A DNA stretch of 33,771 nt from Fibrobacterota bacterium (lineage in GTDB: Bacteria; Fibrobacterota; Fibrobacteria; UBA11236). The stretch is from the NCBI GenBank assembly GCA_023249635.1, contig JAHFCH010000050.1, positions 1-33,771 of the forward strand, read 5' to 3'. The notes below the pieces were generated by a model. It did no database searches. It saw only the letters and a program-made list of their open reading frames with translations, and was not told the origin of the DNA. Below, in pieces: positions 28,015 through 33,771 of the stretch. Position 1 is the first letter of the stretch. The number at the start of each line of letters is the position of its first letter. Made by a program: the position numbers and the translations under genes.

Positions 28015-28213
28015 CCAATCCGCGCTGCTTTCAGCGCGGGGGCGGGATTGGCGCAGCCAATCCTGACCTTGGCGCATTCGCGCCTTGGGAATCGTCGGCG
28101 CGGAACGCGCTGACAATCAAGGCGGACGGCGAAGCGGGGAAAGCAATAACCCACGGCATCGAAAGCCCGCGCCGAAAAGGCTGCTCGGAGCCGGCCGGCT
28201 TGAAGCAAGCCGG
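28015..28213. ncRNA. Cluster of tight hairpins, candidate structured RNA
   Basis: Perfect short hairpins follow one another: CGCGCTG/CAGCGCG (28021-28038, loop CTTT), GGATTGGC/GCCAATCC (28045-28063, loop GCA), GGCGC/GCGCC (28071-28084), a 9-bp stem with one G.U pair at 28094-28114 (loop GAA), and CCGGCTTG/CAAGCCGG (28195-28213, loop AAG). The CCAATC at 28015-28020 could instead pair with GATTGG at 28046-28051, giving two exclusive folds. The strand cannot be decided. Structure is seen in the sequence; calling it an RNA gene is inference. Confidence 0.4.
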
Positions 28214-28414
28214 ACGTAGCCGCCCCAACCCTGCATCGCGGGCATCCCTTCCCCGATTCGCCGATAGCCCCACCACTTCGCCAAGCCTTGCCTGAGCCGG
28301 AACCGCACCCACGGCCCGGCCGCAGCCTACCCTCTTGCGGAAGCCCCCAGGTAGCGCGGGCAGACGCTTGAGAGTGCGCCCGGGGCGCCCCGCTTTTCTA
28401 TCTTAGGACCCCAC

Positions 28415-30199
28415 ATGGAAAAGGTCGGAGTCGTTGATTTTGGCGGGCAGTATACGCACCTGATCGCGCGCCGCGTGCGGCAATTGGGCGTCTACTCGGA
28501 AGTGGTTTCGGCCCAAGCGGGCGCGGAAGAATTGCGCGGATACAAGGGACTCATCTTTTCCGGCGGGCCTGCCTCGGTGTACGAGCCCGATGCGCCCCAG
28601 GCGAATCCCGCCTTCCTGAAATCGGGATTGCCGATATTGGGCCTGTGCTACGGGCACCAGTTGATTTGCCGCGATCTGGGCGGCGAAGTGAAACGCGGTA
28701 AGGTGCACGAGTTCGGCCCCGCCGAATTGCACCCCGATCGCAGCCATCCGCTGTTCGCGGGCATGTCGCAGGCCTCGGTGGTGTGGATGAGCCATGGCGA
28801 TGAGGTGTCGAAGTTGCCCTCGGGTTTCCATCGCATCGGCTACACGGCGAATTGCGACCTGGCGGCGGTGGCGAATGACGCGCGGAAAATCTTCGGCGTA
28901 CAGTTCCATCCCGAGGTGACGCATTCCGAAGAGGGCATGCTCCTCTTCAAGAACTACCTGACGCATATCGGTTGCCGCTTCGAATGGAAGGTGGCGGATT
29001 ACCTGCTGTCCCTGGAAGCCAAGCTGCGCAAGCAATGCGAAGGCAAAAAGGTTTTCCTGTTGGTTTCCGGCGGCGTGGATTCCACCGTGGCCTTCGCCCT
29101 GCTGAACAAGGCCATCGGGCCGGACCGCGTGTTGGGATTGCATATCGACAATGGGCTGATGCGCAAGAACGAAAGCGCGGACGTGATCGATTTCATGAAC
29201 CGCGAAGGCTTCCACAATCTCAAGGTGCGGGACGCCGCGGCGGATTTTCTCACCGGGCTGGCAGGCGTATATGCCCCGGAAGCGAAGCGCAAGATCATCG
29301 GGGATACCTTCCTGACGGTGAAGGATGCCGCCTTGGCTGCGCTCGAACTGAATCCGGACGAATGGTTGCTGGCGCAAGGCACGATTTACCCGGACACCAT
29401 CGAGAGCGGCGGCACCAAGAACGCGGCGGTCATCAAAACGCATCACAATCGCGTGGGCGCCATCATGGAGTTGCTGGAAAAGGGCCTGGTGGTGGAGCCG
29501 CTGGCGGATTTGTACAAGGACGAGGTGCGCGAGCTGGGCGAGTTGCTGGGGATACCCGCGCGCCTGATATGGCGGCATCCTTTCCCGGGGCCGGGATTGG
29601 GCGTGCGCCTGCTTTGCAATCCCGACACCAACAAGACGGTGGATGCCCAGGTAACCGCCAAGGTACTGGCGCATCTTGCGCCCGAGGGCCTGGAAGGCGA
29701 AGTGCTGGCGGTGGAGAGCGTGGGGGTGCAAGGCGATGCCCGCACCTATGCCCATCCCTTGCTGCTCAAGGGTCCGCGCGATTGGGACCGGGCCGACAAG
29801 CTGGCCGTGGCGCTGACCAACCGCATCCGGGAAGTGAACCGCGTGGTGCTGGAGCTCGGCGCGCTGCCGGGAGCGTACCAGCCGATCGCGGCGCAATGCG
29901 ATAAGCCCCGCTTGGATTTGCTGCGCGAGGCGGACGATATTTGTACGCGCTTCTTGGAAGCCGAAAACCTGTATGCCACCTTGTGGCAGATGCCGGTGGT
30001 GCTTTTACCCCTGGAGAAGGGCGGCAGACCGGTATACGTGCTGCGTCCGGTGATCTCCTCCGAGGCCATGACGGCACGCTTCGCGGCCCTGCCCTTTCCC
30101 CTGCTCGACAAACTCTGGATCGCGCTCAAGGCCGCCGGCGCCGGCGCGCTCCTGTACGACATCACGCATAAGCCTCCCGGGACCATCGAGTGGGAATGA
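28415..30199 (+). CDS. guaA: GMP synthase (glutamine-hydrolysing), long form
   Basis: A 594-residue enzyme converting XMP to GMP with ATP and glutamine. The class I amidotransferase domain has nucleophile Cys78 in GLCYGHQ and His165/Glu167 in QFHPEV. The ATP-pyrophosphatase domain has P-loop VSGGVDST (217-224) and IYPDTIESGG. The C-terminal dimerisation domain ends in the invariant THKPPGTIEWE. It is about 70 residues longer than the E. coli enzyme (525), with extra sequence in the C-terminal part (for example the AYQPIAAQCDKPRLDLLREA stretch), as in some other bacterial and eukaryotic long forms. The frame overlaps hflX by four bases (ATGA). Confidence 0.97.
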   Translation: MEKVGVVDFGGQYTHLIARRVRQLGVYSEVVSAQAGAEELRGYKGLIFSGGPASVYEPDAPQANPAFLKSGLPILGLCYGHQLICRDLGGEVKRGKVHEFGPAELHPDRSHPLFAGMSQASVVWMSHGDEVSKLPSGFHRIGYTANCDLAAVANDARKIFGVQFHPEVTHSEEGMLLFKNYLTHIGCRFEWKVADYLLSLEAKLRKQCEGKKVFLLVSGGVDSTVAFALLNKAIGPDRVLGLHIDNGLMRKNESADVIDFMNREGFHNLKVRDAAADFLTGLAGVYAPEAKRKIIGDTFLTVKDAALAALELNPDEWLLAQGTIYPDTIESGGTKNAAVIKTHHNRVGAIMELLEKGLVVEPLADLYKDEVRELGELLGIPARLIWRHPFPGPGLGVRLLCNPDTNKTVDAQVTAKVLAHLAPEGLEGEVLAVESVGVQGDARTYAHPLLLKGPRDWDRADKLAVALTNRIREVNRVVLELGALPGAYQPIAAQCDKPRLDLLREADDICTRFLEAENLYATLWQMPVVLLPLEKGGRPVYVLRPVISSEAMTARFAALPFPLLDKLWIALKAAGAGALLYDITHKPPGTIEWE

Positions 30200-31422
30200 G
30201 CGGGCCCAACGCCCGTTCCAATCTCGGAAAGCGCCACCGGGACCGCGTCGTGACCAATCCCTCCCGCTCCAAGGAAAACAAGACCGAGAAGGAAAAGGCC
30301 ATCCTGGTCGGCATCGCCACGCGTGCGGTGACCATGAAATTGGCCAAGGAGCATATGGCCGAGCTGGGCCGGCTGGCGGATACCGCGGGCGCGGTGGTGG
30401 TGGATACCGCCATGCAGCGGCGCGAAACCCTGGATCCGGCCACCTTGATCGGCGAAGGCAAAGTAAAAGAGATCGCGGCCATGGTGGAGATGCACCAGGC
30501 CGATCTGGTGATCTTCGATGAGGATTTGAGCGGCTCGCAGGTGAAGAAGCTGGAGACCCTTATCCCCTGCAAAATCCTGGATCGCAGCGGCATCATCCTG
30601 GACATTTTCGCCAAGCACGCGCGCACGGCCGAGGCCAAGGTGCAAGTGGAAGTGGCGCAGTTGGAATACATGCTGCCGCGCCTGACCAACGCCTGGACCC
30701 ATTTGTCGCGACAAGCGGGCGGCGTGGGAATCGGCATGAAGGGCCCGGGCGAAACCCAGTTGGAAACCGATAAACGCTTGGTGCGCAAGCGCATCGCCGA
30801 CCTGAACAAGAAGCTCGAGAAGATGGATGAAATCCGCGCGGCCCAGCATGACCGGCGCTTGCCCACCTTCCATGCCGCGCTGGTAGGATATACCAATGCG
30901 GGCAAGTCGACTTTGATGAATGCCCTGACCAAGGCGGGTGTGGAAGCCGCGGATAAGCTGTTCGCGACCTTGGACCCGACGACTCGCAAAGTGTGGTTGG
31001 GCGCGAAGAAGCCGGCGGTGGTCTCCGATACGGTAGGTTTCATCCGGAAGCTTCCCGTGGGCCTGGTTTCATCGTTCAAAAGCACCTTGTCGGTGGTGGC
31101 CCAGGCCACCTTGATCCTGAACGTGGTGGACGCCAGCGCGGGGGACTTCGAGGAGCAGATGACGATTACCGCTCGCATCCTGGCCGAATTATGCCCGGAG
31201 GATGTACCGCGGATTACCGTGTTCAACAAGATCGATTTGCTCGAACCCGAGCGCCTGGAATTCCTGCGCAGCCATCATCCCCAAGCTGTGTTCGTTTCGG
31301 CGGAGGCCAAATCAGGCCTGGAGGAGCTGAAGGAACGCATGCGCCAACATTACGACGCCGGCCGCTTCGCGGATTCGGCGGCGGATACCCAGCACGCCCA
31401 TGGATTTGAACAAGGTTCTTGA
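30196..31422 (+). CDS. hflX: GTPase HflX
   Basis: A 408-residue ribosome-associated GTPase of the Obg/HflX group that splits stalled ribosomes under stress. The N-terminal nucleotide-binding domain (IATRAVTMKLAKEHMAEL, then DPATLIGEGKVKEI, IFDEDLSGSQ) and a helical linker (GPGETQLETDKRLVRKRI) precede the G domain: G1 GYTNAGKST (231-239), G3 DTVGF (278-282), G4 NKID. The gene starts at ATG 30196 overlapping the guaA stop; GTG 30190 is an alternative. Its 3' end overlaps the DUF58 gene by 23 bases. Confidence 0.97.
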   Translation: MSGPNARSNLGKRHRDRVVTNPSRSKENKTEKEKAILVGIATRAVTMKLAKEHMAELGRLADTAGAVVVDTAMQRRETLDPATLIGEGKVKEIAAMVEMHQADLVIFDEDLSGSQVKKLETLIPCKILDRSGIILDIFAKHARTAEAKVQVEVAQLEYMLPRLTNAWTHLSRQAGGVGIGMKGPGETQLETDKRLVRKRIADLNKKLEKMDEIRAAQHDRRLPTFHAALVGYTNAGKSTLMNALTKAGVEAADKLFATLDPTTRKVWLGAKKPAVVSDTVGFIRKLPVGLVSSFKSTLSVVAQATLILNVVDASAGDFEEQMTITARILAELCPEDVPRITVFNKIDLLEPERLEFLRSHHPQAVFVSAEAKSGLEELKERMRQHYDAGRFADSAADTQHAHGFEQGS

Positions 31423-32308
31423 TCCCGCTTACCTATCCAGCCTTAAGGGTCTTGCCCTTAAGGCGCGCATGGTATTGGAGGGGACCATGGCCGGCCGCCA
31501 CCTCTCCCCTTTCCACGGTTTCTCCTCGGAGTTTTCCCAATACAAGGGCTACGTGGCCGGCGACGATCTCAAGTTCCTGGACTGGAAGGTATACGGCCGC
31601 AACGATCAATTGGTGACGCGGCAATACCGGGACGAGACCAACGCCAGCGTGTACCTGATTTTGGACAGCTCGGAGTCGATGGGGTATGGCGGGACGTCCG
31701 GGCCGGGCGGCCGCCCGGGTAACGGCGAGGTTACCAAGCTCGAATACGCGAAGGTGATGGCCGCTTCCCTGGCGATGATGGCCTTCTCCCAGCGCGACGC
31801 GGTATCCGTGGCCTTTGGGGCCGGGGAGCCGGAAGGATTCCTGCCGCCCCGCAACAGCGCGGCGCATTTGCGCCAAGCACTGGCGACGCTGGAAGGCCTG
31901 CAAGCGAAGGGGCGCACCGATCTGGAAGCCTTGTTCGGGCGCATGGCGGCGCGGCTCAAGTCGGGAAGCATGACCTTTCTCTTCACGGATTTATGGCAAG
32001 ATCCCAAGGCCATCCTGACCGGGCTCAAGGAAGTGCGCTTCAAGAACCAGGCCGCTGCGGTGGTGCAGGTGCTTACGCCCACCGAGACCGCTTTCCTGGA
32101 CGGGACCAATCTGGAATTGGTGGACATGGAAACCCGGGAGACCATCCGCATTTCGGCGCGGCACATGAAGGAACAATACCTGGAAACCCTGCGTGCGCAT
32201 ACCGAGGCCTTGCGCGCGGAGTGCTTCAACCTGGACGTGAAGTTCCTGCGCGTGGAAACCACCCTGCCCTATTTCCAAGCCATGCGCGATCTGTTGCAAA
32301 GATCCTGA
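31400..32308 (+). CDS. DUF58 (vWA-like) protein
   Basis: A 302-residue protein of the DUF58 family. The family motif region is SSEFSQYKGYVAGDDLKFLDWKVYGR. A von Willebrand-type MIDAS sequence D89-x-S91-x-S93 is in LILDSSESM, so a metal-dependent protein-interaction site is likely. DUF58 genes usually lie in MoxR/Bat clusters with a MoxR AAA+ ATPase and BatA-type membrane proteins; the next gene fits that, but no MoxR is in the window. Clusters of this kind have been linked to metal-cofactor insertion, oxygen tolerance and envelope stress, without a settled role. The start overlaps hflX. Confidence 0.9.
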   Translation: MDLNKVLDPAYLSSLKGLALKARMVLEGTMAGRHLSPFHGFSSEFSQYKGYVAGDDLKFLDWKVYGRNDQLVTRQYRDETNASVYLILDSSESMGYGGTSGPGGRPGNGEVTKLEYAKVMAASLAMMAFSQRDAVSVAFGAGEPEGFLPPRNSAAHLRQALATLEGLQAKGRTDLEALFGRMAARLKSGSMTFLFTDLWQDPKAILTGLKEVRFKNQAAAVVQVLTPTETAFLDGTNLELVDMETRETIRISARHMKEQYLETLRAHTEALRAECFNLDVKFLRVETTLPYFQAMRDLLQRS

Positions 32309-32311
32309 TCC

Positions 32312-33771
32312 ATGTTTTCCCTGCTTAGCCCCATAAGCCTATGGTTCGGCGCCCTGCTCGCCGTGCCGTTGGTGATCCATTTCCTCGGCCGCCAACGCCT
32401 GGACCGCCGTCCCTTCCCCAGCTTGCTTTTGTTGCAGGAAGGCTTTGCGCGTTCCATGCAACGCCACCGCATCAAGAACCTGCTGCTGCTGCTGATCCGC
32501 ACCTTGCTCATCGCGTGCCTACTGCTGGCTTTGTCGAATCCGGCCATGGAATCGCGCCGCGCAGCGACCAAGCCCGACCAGAGCCTGGCGCTTATCCACA
32601 ATGGGATTTACGGGAAAGCGGCGGTAGGCGGGAAACCGGCGTTGGATGATCAGCGCGGTCGGCTGCGCGCGCTGGATTCCACCCTGGGGACCCGCACCCG
32701 CGTATTCCCGGTGATCGAAGACGGGCCGGGGGCCCTGGAGGTTTCCGAACGTTTCGGGGATTACGCCGGCGCCGTCAGGAAGTTGCTGGGTTCCCTGGGC
32801 CCAGGTACCGCGCAAGTTACCCTGCCGGCCTTCGCCTGGACGGACCTGGCCGCCTGCCAGGCCGATGTGGCGCGGGCCCTGACGGAGGATGCCGGACTAC
32901 GCATCGCCGTGGCGGACTATTCCGCTTCGGCCATGGCCATCGCCGCCTTCGCCGGGCTCAAGTCCACCCCCTCTCCCGACGCGCCTACGGTGGCCCTTGC
33001 CGCGCGCCTCTCCCCCGCCGCCGCCGAGGCCTCGGGTAAGGCCCAGGTGTACCTGGACGGGCGATTGTTCCAGGAAGCCGCTCCCGCCGGAGGTCGCGTG
33101 GAAGTTACCCTGCCGCTGGGAGCGGGCCCGCGTACCGAAGGGCGCTTCTCGCTGCCGCAATCCGGCTTCGCCGCAGCGGATCTGCATTTCTGCTTTCCCC
33201 AGGCCGGTAGCTGGTCGTTGGCGCATGCGGGCAGCGCGCTGGCTTCGCTCCCCAGCCTGGGTCGGGAAACCTATTTTCGCCGCATCCTGCATGTGGCTTC
33301 GGCCAAGGAAGTGCCATGGGCCCCGGTGGCGGGGGGATCGGGCGGGACGCGCGCCCCCTTGCGCCTCGTCTACCTCGCGGTGGGCCCCGGGGCTTCGGCG
33401 GAGACGTATGCGCGCGCGGTGGAATTCGTTAAGCAAGGCGGACGCCTGATCATCGCGGCGGGCCGGCAAAGCGATGCCCCGTTGCTAAACCGCTTTCTAT
33501 TGCAACCTTTGCGCCTGGGACGCTTGGGAAACCTTGTCGACAGCGTTTCCCCCGTGACGGCCGATCGCGCGGCACTCGGGCGCATCGGCAGGGCATCGGG
33601 GGATCCGGCCGTTGCGGCGGCGGCCCTGGGCCAGGTGCGTAAGCGCTATGCGTTCGCGCCCGATTCCGGAACCGACCTGCTGCTGACCGCGGGCGGTGCC
33701 GCGGTGCTCGCGGGGCGGGAGTTCCATCGCGGGCATGCGCTTTTGTGGACCACGGACCTGGACGACCTGGA
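32312..33771 (+). CDS. BatA-like double-transmembrane protein, 3' end outside window
   Basis: The frame begins at ATG 32312, three bases after the DUF58 stop, and stays open to the window edge (486 codons so far). The N-terminus is the BatA-type double-helix domain: SPISLWFGALLAVPLVIHFL (membrane helix 1, about 8-25), the polar FGxxR-like HFLGRQRLDRRPFPSLLLLQ, then NLLLLLIRTLLIACLLLAL (helix 2, about 56-75). The long remainder is probably periplasmic, Gly/Ala-rich, with beta-rich segments (GRVEVTLPLGAGP) and a Rossmann-like region (LRLVYLAVGPGASAE, GGRLIIAAGR) similar to the glutamine-amidotransferase-like/vWA tails of large BatA homologues. The two genes probably act as a complex at the inner membrane. 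Confidence 0.85.
   Translation, partial: MFSLLSPISLWFGALLAVPLVIHFLGRQRLDRRPFPSLLLLQEGFARSMQRHRIKNLLLLLIRTLLIACLLLALSNPAMESRRAATKPDQSLALIHNGIYGKAAVGGKPALDDQRGRLRALDSTLGTRTRVFPVIEDGPGALEVSERFGDYAGAVRKLLGSLGPGTAQVTLPAFAWTDLAACQADVARALTEDAGLRIAVADYSASAMAIAAFAGLKSTPSPDAPTVALAARLSPAAAEASGKAQVYLDGRLFQEAAPAGGRVEVTLPLGAGPRTEGRFSLPQSGFAAADLHFCFPQAGSWSLAHAGSALASLPSLGRETYFRRILHVASAKEVPWAPVAGGSGGTRAPLRLVYLAVGPGASAETYARAVEFVKQGGRLIIAAGRQSDAPLLNRFLLQPLRLGRLGNLVDSVSPVTADRAALGRIGRASGDPAVAAAALGQVRKRYAFAPDSGTDLLLTAGGAAVLAGREFHRGHALLWTTDLDDL

Larger units (their letters stand above)
27554..28414. other. 861-bp non-coding region rich in inverted repeats
   Basis: No open frame here resembles a known protein; those present overlap each other on both strands and are Pro/Arg-rich, as random GC-rich frames are. 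I found no tRNA, tmRNA, RNase P or SRP signature. The stretch has two structured blocks: a nested inverted repeat at 27630-27770, and five or six tight hairpins at 28015-28213. A ribosome site TTAGGA (28403-28408) precedes guaA. Possible contents are a structured RNA, a decayed mobile element, or a repeat cluster. Confidence 0.6.

Noticed and set aside
27557-28208. Minus-strand frames of 73 and about 200 codons in the pepA-guaA gap
   Set aside because: They overlap one another in different frames, cover inverted repeats, are Arg/Pro-rich and match no family; treated as non-coding.
27554-28414. tmRNA, RNase P RNA, SRP RNA or tRNA
   Set aside because: Checked both strands by eye for their conserved core strings and T-loop motifs; none was found. 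A covariance-model search would be decisive.
28403-29896. 497-codon minus-strand open frame
   Set aside because: Antisense of guaA, with no domain resemblance.

Overview
The window (about 34 kb, GC-rich, no rRNA or tRNA genes seen) is an ordinary bacterial chromosome segment with a few accessory-looking inserts. The gene content is free-living and Gram-negative: two lipoproteins, an RlpA-like protein, a secreted GH10 xylanase with a C-terminal tail like a type IX sorting domain, a long-form GMP synthetase, a TPR lipoprotein beginning 'C-VYFNTYYNAQKAYDQA', and a GAF/sigma54 activator. Together these fit an uncultured member of the FCB group, perhaps Fibrobacterota. That placement is an inference from gene style, not from a marker phylogeny.

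Region 1 (about 1-9030, minus strand) reads right to left as one dense operon: YceD (DUF177), rpmF, plsX, fabH, fabD, fabG, acpP, rnc, a LipM-type octanoyltransferase, a four-helix-bundle (IVP) gene, an OppD-like ATPase and a GT4 glycosyltransferase cut off by the window start. The core is the classical fatty-acid/phospholipid initiation cluster. LipM is a plausible consumer of octanoyl-ACP made by the same pathway. Two inserts break the tight spacing. One is a 455-bp segment bounded by a perfect 31-bp inverted repeat and carrying most of the IVP gene. The other is a 24-bp near-perfect inverted repeat between fabH and fabD. Both repeats are built from 7-bp units. A degenerate third copy ends a glycosyltransferase gene at 10321.

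Region 2 (9100-15040) holds a membrane GT2 glycosyltransferase (plus), a translationally overlapped TPR lipoprotein and RlpA pair (minus), and two tandem plus-strand genes (13030 and 14195). These two are full-length paralogues of each other and match no family I recognise. They are the best candidate here for undescribed biology.

Region 3 (15040-24170) holds carB, a secreted parallel beta-helix/PKD protein and recG (all minus), then the GH10 enzyme (plus). Region 4 (24215-27553) holds a NifA-type GAF-AAA+-HTH activator with a palindrome-rich AT-rich promoter, divergent from pepA.

Region 5 is an 861-bp non-coding stretch (27554-28414) with one long nested inverted repeat and a run of tight hairpins. 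Region 6 (28415-33771, plus) is guaA, hflX, a DUF58 protein and a BatA-like membrane protein truncated by the window end, with overlapping or nearly touching reading frames.
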